DNA from: Saturnia japonica
Taxonomy: Eukaryota; Arthropoda; Insecta; Lepidoptera; Saturniidae
Assembly (NCBI GenBank): GCA_033032175.1
Contig: CM065334.1
Coordinates: 6,631,705 to 6,695,704 of the forward strand
Direction: 5' to 3'
DNA length: 64,000 bases
The translations under genes and the position numbers were made by a program. This document shows, in pieces, positions 34,140 to 47,800 of the stretch; the first letter of the stretch is position 1, and the number at the start of each line of letters is the position of its first letter. The notes under the pieces are model-generated. The model was given only the letters and a program-made list of their open reading frames with translations. It did not search any database and had not been told where the DNA came from.

Positions 34140-34527
34140 TGTAATTGGTTTCACGGAATCGGATCCATCGATTTGGATGAAATTTTGTATTTAGATAATG
34201 TTTTACATTCCGAGTTTACCTAGATAGGGTGTTTTTTTAAGATACCGAGCAAAGATTTGTCGCCCAGATATTAGTATATTAATTCATAATGGTTATAAGT
34301 TATATAAAGTCACGCTATGACACCAAGAAGCACTGCAGTAACCATGAACGTGAAGAAATCTGCCGAGCTGTAGGCAAGTACGGGAAGTGAGAACTACGAT
34401 TTGCCTAAATAGGCAAATACTACAAAAAAAGAGAACTACGATTGACTACACGGGTGCGTTGGAGGTGGCGAGGTGCAAAGGTGGTGGAAAAAATTTCAAA
34501 CGGGTGAAACCGTGGGCAACAGCTAGT
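34140..34527 (+). repeat. Group H repeat followed by Helitron A 3' end
   Basis: 34,140-34,300 matches 7,540-7,680 in inverse. 34,370-34,527 ends 'CGTGGGCAACAGCTAGT' (CTAG at 34,523-34,526). Confidence 0.5.
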
Positions 34528-34924
34528 TATCTATATATATAGGACGCTTATGAAATCTTATATTAAAATAGTATTTTCCTAATTAATTTTTTTTAACGGC
34601 CCCAATATTCTTTCAACCAAATGTTGGAAATTGCAATATACAATATGCTGACAAGCCTGTACGGGAACTACGAAAGACGTGAGTAAGGAATTTAGTAAAA
34701 TTGTTATTCAAACTATGTATTTTAGTGGAAGCTCAACATAACGATAGTAAAAACATTAGTGTAACCTTGACCCGAACGTGGTTTGAAGGTCGCGTGTAAT
34801 CGTCACATCGAGACTGTTCCTATTCCGATAATCGGTTACCGGTTTTTTTAGGGTTCCGTTCGGATAAAAGAAACCCTGTTGCTATAAACCTAAGCCTACT
34901 AGTAGTAACGTTGATCGTTCTTTT
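34528..34924. other. No feature recognised
   Basis: AT-rich. No gene seen. Confidence 0.3.
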
Positions 34925-35235
34925 TTTTTCGTTTATAGGTTTTAGAGTTATAGCCACAATCACAATCTCACGTGATGCTAAGTGATGATGTGGCCCAAGA
35001 TGGCGACAAGCTAAGACTAGTGCGGAAACTGATTCTCACGTGCAGCGGCCAGAACACACCTATAGAGGCGCTTGGCAACAGATGCCAGACGGGCATTATA
35101 ATGTACCCTAACATCATGCTATGGTTTCATCATGATTATTTCCTTCGCCGCAAGCTCAGATTTCTTGCAGGGATTCGAAATCGCATTGATCGACGTGGAA
35201 GGAGAAATACATCAAAAATATTCGTTTTATAATTT
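34925..35235 (-). repeat. SINE-like repeat, group E, long copy
   Basis: 'GATGTGGCCCAAGATGG', 'CATGCTATGGTTTCATCATG' and 'CTTGCAGGGATTCGAAATC' match 50,285-50,400. 'GGGATTCGAA' is an inverted tRNA box B. The 86-codon plus-strand frame here is a chance ORF across the SINE. Confidence 0.5.
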
Positions 35236-35414
35236 GTTTTTTGGTCTGCAGTAGCTCAGGGATGATGAATTATACAACTTACAAATTGATACTCGTTTAT
35301 TACCACAACCGAACCTATATTTATATAAAAATACCAAACCGTTTTACCAATCAAAAAATGCGCTTATAACCTACATAAAAATGGAGCTGTAGAGCTGATG
35401 TTAGCTGCAGGTAT

Positions 35415-35598
35415 CTCGCTCTCACTAGCTGCCAGCACATATCGCGGCCAGCTCGCATATTATAAAAGTAGCCTTGAGCGCTCGCCGATACATCAGTGCA
35501 TAGCTGTTTCCCGACGCGGATTCGTTGACTCGGTTGCAACAATCTCGCTCTAAGGCGTGTGTCACGCATAGCGCGGCCTTCTCGCACACTATAAAAGT
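35415..35598 (+). promoter_or_regulatory. Diverged tandem pair of TATA-containing units
   Basis: Two 55-bp segments (35,415-35,469 and 35,544-35,598) align without gaps over their length. Both begin CTCGCTCT, share 'GCGCGGCC'/'TCGCGGCC' and 'CTCGCA', and end TATAAAAGT. A group D repeat part follows directly (about 35,600-35,690). A promoter role is inferred from the TATA boxes only. Confidence 0.35.
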
Positions 35599-35689
35599 GC
35601 GTCATCTAACCAAGTTCGGTGAAGCTGTACAAGCCGCAGCGGCTTTAGGACCCCTAAGGCTAACAATGTAGTCAGATCTAAAAACAAAG

Positions 35690-36790
35690 CCGTCATCATC
35701 TTAGTGCGCATTTGGTTCGGACGGCGGATGTACAGCTGCATTCTCACAGGTCTATCATAAATACTTGTAATCTGTAATACATACAGGCTACATACTAACT
35801 CGGTGTGAACATTATGTTAACCCTAAAGAAAAACAAATGATCAAAACCAGCCAAGTGTGAGACGGGCTCACGCTAATGGCTTCTATCTGCATGAAAGACA
35901 ACACGTTTTCCCACGATCACACCGATACGGAACCCACGATGCGCGGGTACGGTTCGCTTTTGACAGAGTTTTTTTTTGTTGTTTTTGTAATTGTATATTT
36001 TGTTTCTGAGAAATCAAATAACACGCGTATATTAATTACATAATAAATTATTCATACCTCAATATACATTCTGCCGGCAGCTTCGCCAACGCATTTTTTA
36101 CCCTGCTGCCCAACGCAAAAGATGGTAATGTATTATATAACACAACCTATGTATGTTTGTTCCTTTGTGATACTCTAGAGACTAAACGCGTGGCCCGATT
36201 TTGATGATCCTTACGTCATTCGAATTGTCTCAATCTTGGGAATATCACAAAAGACATCACTAAAAAAAAGTTATCTGCCTTGCCAAAAAAATGAACTAAA
36301 ATAAAAAAAAAAAAACAAGTTGTATTAGTTTTTCTGTATATACAAAGCGAAAGGTCACTAATTAATTCGCTCACTAAACAAATAAATTTCTTTTCTTTTC
36401 TCTATATACTCTTTATCACTGCATTATGTTTAGTCTAAATATAAGACTATTCTTCTTTGTGATTTTGTCTCATAGTAATAAATCAATAGTTACATTTCTA
36501 AGTCATCATAAATCATCATTTCAGATTTCTAGTTAAATAATAATATATTTATATATTTTCACGTCTCCATTTACTAGTCTATTCCGCCCGTCCTCCTAAA
36601 AAATACCGAAATCCTACAACTTTGGAAATGGCAGTAATAGTCTACGAAGAGGACTTGTTTGCCAATATTGAAAACAGAAGAGAAATAGATAAATAAAAGT
36701 GTCATTGCAGTCGGGTGTTCCCTTAGATTAAAAAATGTTCCATTAAACTTTAGATTTTTTAAATAATGTGTGTGTGTCGTGCCGCGCTCG
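35690..36790. other. No feature recognised
   Basis: AT-rich. A GT microsatellite (36,767-36,777) precedes the MITE. Confidence 0.3.
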
Positions 36791-36791
36791 G

Positions 36792-36944
36792 TTGGAACGA
36801 AGTCTTGAACCAATAAGCGCACCTGTGACTGGGCACAGCCAATAGCATACGCGCTATGGATAACCGTCTACACTATTGAAAGGCTCGTGACGGAAACTTC
36901 TTAAGCTTTTTTTTCGCCTAGCCCCCTAAGGAATTTCGTTCCAA
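36792..36944. mobile_element. MITE, group P, 153 bp
   Basis: The left 'TTGGAACGAAGTC' and minus-strand right 'TTGGAACGAAATTC' ends are inverted. The body 'GCGCACCTGTGACTGGGCAC' and 'AGCATACGCGCTATGG' recurs at 41,623-41,808, where it interrupts a Helitron A copy. Confidence 0.6.
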
Positions 36945-37079
36945 TTATAAAAGTTTGACAAAAATGACAATTTTATTCTTTGCAATATTTCTACAAAATT
37001 ATTATACTTCACCTAACTATATAATAAGCGAGTCAAAGGACAGTTCTACAGAAAAATAAACCAACCATATTATGTTATT

Positions 37080-37380
37080 TCTACATACTAACAACCGCCC
37101 GCGACTTCACGTTCATCTATACTAATATTATAATCACAACTTCTCCACGGCTAGGAAACACATCGCTGAATGCGTAGTGCTTATAAAAATCATAGTATAT
37201 TAAAACTCTAATATCTTTTTATTCAATGAAGATATCGTGATATTTTTTTTCTCAGATAAGGGTCATATATCTAAGGAATAAAATAAAACAAAAACTGATC
37301 AAAATCTGTCCAGTAGTTTTTTCGTGATGCGCGCACAACGCCAAACCTCGTATCATTTTTTTATTTATGTAGATTTCGAA
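37080..37380 (-). repeat. Helitron-like repeat, group C
   Basis: 'CAACCGCCCGCGACTTC' edge and 'GAAGATATCGTGATATTTTT' interior as in 22,430-22,730. Confidence 0.45.
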
Positions 37381-38490
37381 ACTGGTTCACCGGGTCACGA
37401 GAATGACATCACTCTGTATATAGCATGTTTATATGACTTTTAGCATTACCCCCGAGTTGTAAAAGCTGTTAAAACGAATTCTATGAGTCATGCATGACGA
37501 CTTTATGTTGACTTTCGATCGATACGTGTGCACTGTGTGTGGGTATTTCAGATTGCATCGGGTATAAAAGAATGCGTCACTTGTTTTATACAAGACAAAA
37601 GGTTGGAAATACAAATCGTAAATGTTATTGTTTACGTCACTCAAACCGATTTTCAGCTGTTTCGTGCCAATCTCTTCATTGTACAAATTCATTGAAAAAT
37701 TACGGTTTTTAACACGCTTTTATTAGCTGCATACGTATGTTAGTATGTATGTATGTAACGGAAACTTTGAACATGATTTTGACCCCCTTCAAAACGTCGG
37801 ATTAAATCGAAATTTGGCATACTTATCAAGGATCGATGACAATTCAATATTTCAAACAGTTAGACCCGTTATCCTTACTAGGATAATCAGTATTAGCGAT
37901 TTTTTGTTTTCCTAAACTGGACTTCCCGATTTTATTGTTTTATTCGACTGCGAAAAAGGAAGGTTTTTCGAGCATATGTATTTATACCTAATATCTGTAA
38001 CTTTGGAAAACTCTGTAGCCGTTTAGGCTTTATAGATTTTAGCATAGAAGTTACAAAATGATGTATTTTATGTTAAAAAAAGCCTTGTTTACAGTTTATC
38101 GTTTTAAGATTGATAGTTCATAACTTCATAACTGCCTCATTAGCCTAGTTGTTCGATTGCGAGGTCGATTGTAATTTTATAACAAGTTTATACCTACGTT
38201 ATGCGAAAACACTTTTTCCCCGACCTAATATTTAAGTACGACGTCTGGGAATCAAATAAAAAGCAAAAATAGAGAAATATATTTTTCTAGTCAAGGTGTT
38301 TTTTTGTTGCAGTCGGGGTTTTTATATCATTCTTATTAATAATTTAGATAGGTTACACTCCTTGGTGTGTTTACTACAGGGATAAATTGAGAGATGCGCG
38401 CGCATCATGTTATGACGGAAGTGTGACATGATGAGCCATCTGTGAATAATAGTGTTAATTCATTTTACGGCTCTGATTTTTAACCGTCTT
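37381..38490. other. Mostly unrecognised; possible group L part near 38,180-38,330
   Basis: 'AAGTACGACGTCTGGGAATC' is the reverse of the group L edge. No gene seen. Confidence 0.3.
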
Positions 38491-38787
38491 CAAAAAAAAA
38501 ACGGAGGTTGCATAATTAGAATGTTTTTTTTTTTAATGGGTAGTAGGGTATAGACACCATATATTAACGAAGGATATTTTGAAATTGAACCCCTAATGTG
38601 GTGAAAATGGGGATGAACGTTTGTTTTAAAATCCGTCATTTCTGAAGATAGATCTATGAAATTTGGTATTTAGCAATTCAGTTAGAATTAGACAGAAATA
38701 CAAATAATGGGACATAACTAAGATATGAGCAAAGGCGCGGTAAAAACGCTAATATATTATAAATAAGATTATATATGTTTGTTCCAG

Positions 38788-38885
38788 TGGGATACACGAC
38801 ACGCGCTCAGCTCGCAGCCGATTATCTCGAGTCGTGTCGACGACACAACACGCCACATATCGACTCGGTACTGCAACAGATACGG
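38788..38885 (+). CDS. PPP1R37: PPP1R37 homologue, first visible exon
   Basis: Acceptor TTGTTCCAG, donor CGG/GTAATA. It opens with two bases of a split codon, then reads GYTTRAQLAADYLESCRRHN and TPHIDSVLQQIR, the short helical segment before the LRR domain. The split codon proves at least one upstream coding exon. Confidence 0.85.
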
Positions 38886-41800
38886 GTAATACACTCATCT
38901 ATACTAATATAGTAGTGCGGAAGAGTTTTCTTGTTTCTTTGTTTAAACACTAATCTCTGGAATGCCAGTCGGATTCGAAAAAACTCTGTTTGCATATGAT
39001 AGCCAGACTCTCGAGGAATACTATAGGCTATCTAACATTAGGCTACAACTAACAGCTAGCCTTAAATAATGATTTTTGTTACGTAAGTCGGAATACCGAA
39101 CTGCTTGTCTGTGAGACTTGGTATGATTAAAATTTATATGGAGAAGGATTGCAGAAAGCTAATATATTAAATAAAATAAATCAATACTGCGAATCTTAAC
39201 TGACCAGTGCCATTGAACTTAGACCCCCCCCCCCCAAATATTGACATTGTCACTCAACGAAAAGTGACAGCAAGTGATGTAGATAATACTCATTGTGTAG
39301 GTTCATGAATACTATAAATGTCAAAAAGTATGTCTATGATCAAAAAGTCGCTGGTCGAATTTCGAGCTTAGGGCGATCGCTAGTATAAGTTATTACGAAG
39401 CCATAGATATCCCTCTAAAAGACTTGTATCCGAAAGTTTAATGTAAAGGGTTACCTGTATTTTCCAGGAGCTGCCCGAGATGTCGATGGGCGGCGGCACT
39501 CGGGCTCCCCGGCTCGCTCTCACGGAGTGTTCGCTTCTCGGCACAGCGCCGGCGGACGCTCTCGAGTCCCTCCTCAGCCGAGTTCAGTTCAGACGGTTGG
39601 AGATCGATCACGCCGAGATAAACGACGAGGGTGCGGTGAGTCATCGAATGTTTTAAATTAGTGATTTAACGATATCGATACGATATATCGGTTGACGTGA
39701 TTCGGGACGGGAGGTCCCATTTTAATTTCATTGGCCTTGGACATTCAACTTCGAAGATACACCAGGGAATTCATCAAAATCTTTGCAGTGTGTTTTTTTA
39801 TTTTTCCGAAATTGTCTTGTTCATTCATTCTTCAATATAATAATAATAATTTATTAATGACCATAGTATTTGCAAACAATCTGAATGAAAATACAGTTTA
39901 ATATGGGTTTTAGTAGACAATACTTTTCATTTAAACTGGCTTGCAATATTATATAAAAATCTCAATTTACATACAGAGATAAATTCAGTAAATTACAATA
40001 ACATGGATTTTTTTATTAATAATTAAATTAAATCATATTCAATACCTATTTAAAAACAATCATTCTCGCTTAACATAAAACGGAAAGCTTTAAGTTTTTA
40101 ATACAATTGAATAACAATTTCAAAATAATAATTAATGTGTATTGAATTAATACAGATATGAAAAAGATGACTATATTTATTTTTTTTACTTTTCAGGAAG
40201 CATTGTTCGATATGATAGAGTATTATGAGAGCGCTTCAATGGTCTCCATCATCGGGCCGAGACAGTTCGGTATCCGAGGTTGGCAGGCGGCTTCTAGAAT
40301 GATAAAAAATGTACGTAAACTATGTGATATTCTTCATTTTGTTCCGTATACTTCCTGTTGAGTACTTATTAATTTCCCACTAGGGCTTTAAATAAAATAC
40401 CGAATTTATAGGAAAATCCTCTGACCTGGCAACACTGACTAGTGTCTTTACATATACCCTAAGCTTGAGTTTTTCATGAGGATAATAATATCATGATACT
40501 ATAGGAGTTGTTGTAACAGTAGTTTGAACTGTATGTCAGTTAATCAGTCAGTATGCTTTTATATATTATCTAGATTATCGATACACGCAACAATGACTAG
40601 TTATAATAAGTTACATTTATACAGGAAAAATTAAATTATTGTCACACAATATGTACTGTATAACAGAATTCCTTGATAATTTTTATTATGGCACCAATTT
40701 ATATTGTGAAGGCAAAAAGGTGAAACAGGAACACCGTTTACTTCCATATGACCGAAGTAATTAGTATCGTTGTCGTTTGTTACAGAGCGCAGAGCTATGC
40801 GAAGTGGAAGTGGGCGAGAGCCCGTTAGAGCCGTGCCACGCGCCCGTGCTGGCGCGCGCTCTACGAGTACACACGTGTGCGTTGCGCTCCCTCTCGTTGC
40901 AGCGCGCCAACCTCGCCGGCGAACCCCTACTCTGCTTAGGTACACGCTAATGTTTCTCTTTGCAATGTTAAAATAATCAGCTTTTGGGGGGCGTTCAAGT
41001 ATTAAGTAACCACCCTTAATCTTTAAGTTTATACGAATATTGTTGAATTGTTTCAGTGATAGCACTAAAGTCGAACTGCTCGGTGCGAGAGCTGAGGTTA
41101 GGCGACAACCGGCTGATGGTCTCGGATGCTGCACAGATCGCCTCGCTGCTACGTCTCAATACAACGATACAGCTCCTGGATTTGTCCAATAATCAAATAC
41201 AGGTGAGTGTTGCCTGATACGGATTTGGATGGAAATCTTACGTTGTAAGATATAATGTTTATTTCCTTTCAGTGTTTGATATTTTCAATATTTAATATAC
41301 TTCTCCTCCATGTCTCGTTCGTTTTTTTTTTAGCCTGTAATAAAGCTCAGGAGCTTAACTGATTCTTTGAACGGATCTTCAGCCACAATTTCATTGTTTA
41401 TGAACCGATTTAGGTGATAATTTTTTCGTTGGAAAGGGGATTCTTCGAGGAAGGTTCCATTTTAATTTCCTTTGGCATGGGACCTTCAACTTCGAAGATA
41501 CACCGGGGAACTGCTCAAAACCATTGACGTTGGTTATCTTTTTTGTTAAAAATTTTCATGTTTGTTTTTAAACATACTAATCTCGGGAATTTCCAGACAA
41601 ATTTATTTTTAAAAAAATGCTTGAACCAATAAGCGCGCACCTATGGCTGGGCACAGCTAATAGCATACGCGCTATGGTATCTACAGTGTACAGTGTACCG
41701 TCTACAGTGTCTACACTATAGAAAGGGTTGTGACTGAAAATTCTTACTTTTTTTTTTTCGCCTAGCTCCCATCCGTACCGTCCGAAAAGGAACTTCGTTC

Positions 41801-44800
41801 CAATATTTTTGTATATTATATAATATAGCCTATTTGTTAAGAATCTTCATATGATATATAATTTCTCACTATGAACCTAAAAAGTGGAGCACAAATTATG
41901 AACTTATAGTAATCTAGTAAAAGCAACACGGGTGCGTTGGCAGCGTGTGGCGACGCTGTGGAGAGTTGAACGGGTGTTACCGTGGGGAATTGTCAGTATT
42001 AATTTATGTGTTTAATTAAGGACCTTCTCCCACGGGGCTATTTCCAAGCGACTCGTGTTTGATACACACATCGTACTGGTTTCTCGCAAGTAGCCGCCAT
42101 AGATACATTGCTGATTTACCGGACAAGTTCAAGGACCATGTCAAACCCGATCGTGTTTCTTACTGGTTCTTCTCGATGACTGGGATATTTTTTTAACTGG
42201 CAGTAGTGTTTTGACATTCATAAGTACATTCTTAGGGCCTAAATATAATAAAGTTTCTTTTTCCATACAGTTTCGCTATGTTACTCGTTCCGCACACGAA
42301 GCGTCGCGTCGACTACGCGTTTTTTGTTAATCACACGCCACGCAAGTAGGATACGCGTCTCATGAAAATGTCGGTTGAGCAAGACGAATACATTATAGGA
42401 ATTGTGATTTATTTTATGAATTTTGGTAGTTAGCAACTGCATCAAAAAATATAAGTAAGATTCTTTAAACATGTCATAGAAAGTGTGAAGCATTTTATCG
42501 TCATTTTCATGAAGTTTTCTGGCAGCGACGAATGTGCTCTACTTTTAACATTTCTGTCGATGTACAGAACATAACATACCAACACGCCTCTATCCTCGAA
42601 GGGTTAAGCAGAGGTGTCCTAATGTACACCCACAGTTCGGCAGATATGATTTTTAGGTTCAATGTAATAGGGGGCGAGCCTATTGCCATTAATCGGGCAC
42701 AAAGCCAAACTCCGAGCTGCAACTGAGAATTACATAGAAAAATCCTATAACACTTTGCTCGACCTGGGAGTCGAACTCAGGACCTTGATCTTAGTAGTCG
42801 CAAACATGTGTACCCAAAATCTCCTTTTCTGTTCTTGTTATTGTAGTAAATATAAAGAAGTTAGTCTTCATCGCTAGAGGTACTTAGAACCGCACTTGAC
42901 GTCTCAACAATGAACGAATTTAATCAAACTTGGGTAGGACCGTGTGCGGAAACCGATTTCATAGAGTAACATACCAATAAGCGATCTATGGTTTGCGTCT
43001 CAGTCGCGTTGCTTGTGAATAACCTCGTGGGAGAAGGGCCTAAGACGTTAATGGAGTTAGTTATACGGAGCATACCAACGAACGGGATTTCATATTTTTT
43101 ATTGAATATAGATTATTTATTAAAGAAATCTTTTGAAATCCAGGATGCGGGTGTAGGGCACATCGCCGATGCGCTTGTGGAACAGTCAGCGCACACTCCA
43201 CCCTCTGCGGCTACGTCACCGATCTCACCCCATAACTACCTTCGTAAGTCTCACTATTACCATTTCACACTGTTAGGAGGTACTTCAATGAAATTCAATT
43301 TAACAATGATTGCTCGGTGGTAATGTGATCCATGTGCTTTTGCACCACTTTGTAGGATGTCCGAATTACAAAACAATTTAGGAACCTCTGTAGAGATTTA
43401 CTGGGAGTTTTTGCATAATTTTAGGGTAAAAGTTTTAGTGTTGTTGAGGGATATGCAGACAATCTCCAAATTGTTTATACATTACTATTTATGTTTAAAT
43501 GGGCTCGAGGCTCCCTTTTGAGTATTTTTTCGCAATCGCTTATAATTTCCGATTTCGCCATCCACAACTGTTTGATAAATGCACCTAATATGTTCGATTA
43601 TTGTAGTTTAGTCTATGCTTGGTTTGGAATAAAATAGATTTAATTGAATTGTATGTTGCAGTAATGAGCGGTCACGAGGTGCGAGGTCTCGCCTTCCTAG
43701 TGCTGTGGAACAACCAGCTTACGAGGAACTGTGCTGTTCACCTGAGTAAAGCGCTGGTGAGTTCTCTACAAGTTTGCGTGCAATATGTTTGTTAATAGAT
43801 TATTATTGCCCCTCAAATGTTAGGCCCTTCACACAGGGCGCTGCTGAAACCCACATAAGTCCGTCGCCACTAGAACAGTAGCGTACCTACTTAAAGTGGG
43901 TCAGCATGTCTGTCTCAAGTACCAGAGTATCGAAATAAGATAAATCATTGTAAAATAAGACATTGGGTTCGTTCTTACATAGAAAGAAATATTGACTACA
44001 GACTGTTTGTTGTCTTAGTATTTTATAAAATGAAAAAGAAAATATAAACAAACAGGGAGGTTTGTCAAACTCTTTTATTACATTTTTATTAATTGCGCGA
44101 GATTGGCGTTATCGACTCTTTCCTCGTGTGCGGAGAACTACAGACATGCACTGCAATAGTCCTCGAGTATCGGATACTTGCGTAGCGTCGTGCGCGAACG
44201 GCCTTACGACATGACATTCCTAATGAAATAGGTTTTTAATTAAAACATTAATTTTAATCTATTGGTCTGTTTGTTGACAATAGCGATGAACATAGGCTTT
44301 ATAATGACGTTTGCATTGTTAATGTTGTCAAATAATTAAAGCAGATAAGACGTTGCTACAAAAAATCATCGTTTGAAAAATGATTTATAACGATGTAATG
44401 TAGATCAAAATAATAATGACTCGGCTGATTTCGGAACGCGACAAGTCCAAAGGTTTGGTCAAAAAGTGATCGGGTCGGGACGCCGGCGCGGCCTTAGCAG
44501 TTGTAATGTAGTAGTTAATAATCATAGAAGACGTCATACGAGCGCGACGCTGTACGTTGTGTTCTATGAGTGTTAATTTTATACGACAAACATTACCAAC
44601 GCACCCGTGTAGGCAATTTCTTATACTTTGTGTAAAACTATCGACATTTTTATGAGTAATAAATTAATTTTTTAAACTATAATATAGCTTATGTTACTCG
44701 CTGATACTGTACCATTATATGTGGGGGGGGGGGGGGGTAGACAAACAAACAAAAAAAAAATCAAGTCTTTCCTCTTTATAATATTGGTATTTATAAAAAA

Positions 44801-47800
44801 TGGACGTGAAACAGCTAATTGTGGTGGGTGTTCGAGGCCGTATATTTTTGTATGACTTGGGTCACTAGACAGACGTTTTTAATTTACTTTAAGCACCCAG
44901 GTCCGTTTACGCCGATTTTTTTTTACGTATATAGTATTACTAGCTATGTGATAGGTACTAGCTAGCTACACTCCTCTACCTGACTGTGAGCACAGTGTGA
45001 TCCAATAACATCGGCGACTACCGCGGGATCTGCAATCCAACGTCAGTCGCCGCTGTCATGCCGGCCTGCTGAAATATATCTTTGCGTTATGCTTAAAGGA
45101 TTCGCATATTGTAGGAAGGAAGGAACACCCTGGCTGCGAGGCAGTTCCTCAGCTTCACAGTACGGCAAAGATAAGGGTCAGCCTAGTTGTTCTAAACGCG
45201 GCTGCTATGCTCGAGGTCCTGGGTTCGATTCCCAGGTCGAGCAAAGTGTTAATGGGTTGTGCTGTGAAATTCATAGCAGCCGGTCGGAGTTCTAGAAAAA
45301 AAAGCTATGTACATATGTGGTGTGCAGTGTAATAGTGTCTGTTGGTAGCTAGTGATTGCAAGTGCAGTGTCAGTTGTATCGCGCGAGCGGCTGCTAGACG
45401 CAAGGGCTCCACACCGAGGGAACGGATCTAGGCTTGAGTTGCCGCAGGAGAGGGTGGTCATGGCGGGCGTGGGCGCGGACACACTCGGTTTTACAAGTTC
45501 AATGCCTTGATATCGTCATTGAGATCGATAAAAATGTTCCACGGTGCTTTCGGGAAATACAGGCGTGATGGTATGTTATGTTATCAAAGATTATTTATGT
45601 TGGTTTACAGAGGTCGTCTTCGTCGTTGTGCGTGTTGAACATAGGGCGGAACGCGGTGGGCGGTGAAACAGTGCGGGTGCTCCAGCGAGACGGGGCGCTC
45701 CAGTGGCTTGTGTCGCTCGGGCTTCAGGCCGCCGCTCTAGGGCCGGACGCGGCAGCGCCCCTCGCGCTGCTCATCCGGACGAGGACTCACGCGCTGCAGG
45801 TACTAGGAAGCAATTCGCCGTGATGTAAGCGATATAGGTTTTTGAGAAAAAATAAAAATTCTTTGGTGTGATCGAAAAAAACTAAATTCAAAAAATTTTA
45901 TATCTCAAGTTTTTCTTTTATCTCAATAAGGTGACAAAATGATATATTATTTTTACACAATTAAAAAAAAAAAATTTAATGAATTTATATTATTATCATT
46001 TTTGGCTTACTTCATCATAGCATGACGCACTTCCATCACATGATGCGCGCGCAGCTCTCAGTTTGTTTAGTCATTCTTCTTTCATTCATCCTCTCAACAT
46101 GCCCAAACCATCTAAGCATCCCTTTCTCAAACTCTCTCTCTCTCTCTACTATAGCATAAAATGGGATTCGAGATCTAAAATGTGAAGAAAGAAATGCCAT
46201 TGTCAAAGAGAAGTTTCATGGGATGCCGAGTTAGAAGAAGTGCTTATGAAATGTTTTGATGAAATAATTAGAATGTTTTAATTTATAATATAGTTTACTG
46301 ATTAGGTACAGTTATATTACAAAAAAAAAATGAAAACAAAAAAAAACCGACTGCAACAAAAAATATATTTTTCTATTTTTGTTTTTTTATTTGTTTCCCA
46401 GGCGTCGTACTTAAATATTATATAGCCTATGTCACTCCCACAATTAATACGAATCTAACGACACCTCGTATGCTAAAATTCATCAAACCATTTAGGCTAC
46501 GAAGCGTACTAAAGAAATAGAAATACATACGTTGTGCTCGTTGTCGAGCGAGTGCGTTGAATTCGCTTCCTGAGTTTGGGTGGTGGTGGGGTTGCGCACG
46601 TAGACCGCTTCAAACATAACGGGACATACATTTTTTTTAACTGTATCTTATGTTTTTTGATTGTACTGTACGTTGAAGTATGATGGGTGATCTGTGAACC
46701 AGAGGCTGGACCTGAGGGACAACAGGCTCGGCAGCGCTGGACTACAGGCGATCCTCTCCGCGATGAAGGAGAACACGTCTCTCACCCAAATTGACTTGGA
46801 CGAGCCCGCAGTGAGTTCTACCATTCTCTTCATTTCTCTTTTTTACCGACTTCAACAAAAGACAGTAGGTTACTCAATTCGAATGTATTTTCAGCCATTT
46901 AACTTCTGTTTTATGCACCGATTTGGATGTTTTTTTTTTTTGTTGGGTAGCGGATACCTCAAGAGTAGGCCCGTTTTAATTAATTACATTTGTGTTGGAC
47001 CTTCAACTTCAAAGATACACAAGGTTAGACACACAAGCACACAAATACACAAGCATAGTACAATCTTAACATAACGGTGACCATCCACAGATCAAAAACA
47101 AGTGACGGTTGCCGCTGTCATGCTGGCCTCATCTCTCAACGCCTCCATAATAAGTGAGAAAACTATTCGACCTACGCTCTTGAAATTTTGTATGTTTATT
47201 TTATTCAATAAACCTCCCATGACCACCTACAATGCTTTTCACGAATAAACTTATCATAGTTTTTGAATTAATAGAGTCTGAGAAGTAACGTTATCATCGC
47301 AAACTCACTTCTAGGTGACTCAGAAACTTGAAATTTGGTATCAAGGTAGCGATCATTAAGCATTAACAAAGGGAAAAAAACTTTAAAAAAGTAAAATTTT
47401 CAACGAAATAATAATTACTGGCATTTCCATTCGCTCGCCAATAGATGGCGTTGTTTGGCGTTGTTCAGCTTTTCAAAAAGTATCTCAAGAAAAACATAAA
47501 TGTGACAAGGGACTAAGTTAGAAAGAAAAGACCGGTACCAAGTTCCATAGCTGTTCCTTTAATTATATGTAGCTGTAGAAATTTACATTCTTCAATTCAT
47601 TTACAACACAATTTGATAACAATCTTTGGTACAGGATTTGTAACTTAGCAAGTTTTAATTTAGAGGTGGGATGAATGATGACTGAATTAAGATATGTACT
47701 TATTAAAAAAAAAAGGTCGCGCAGTCGTATACGAAATTATTTAGAAGAACATAATATATTACCAATTAGCTAAAAAAAGGTCGTTCAATTAGTAACTACT

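Noticed and set aside
34972..35232. 86-codon plus-strand frame
   Set aside because: Lies entirely across a SINE group E copy also present elsewhere; no protein similarity.
40631..41134. 167-codon minus-strand frame
   Set aside because: Antisense shadow of two GC-rich PPP1R37 exons and the intron between them; no domain.
44723..44737. Poly-G run, with poly-C runs at 23,505 and 39,226
   Set aside because: Probably simple-sequence slippage inside repeats or an assembly effect; no functional context.
45195..45250. tRNA gene suggested by GGTTCGATTCC
   Set aside because: Only the box B arm is tRNA-like; no full cloverleaf, and the same sequence recurs as the head of a SINE.
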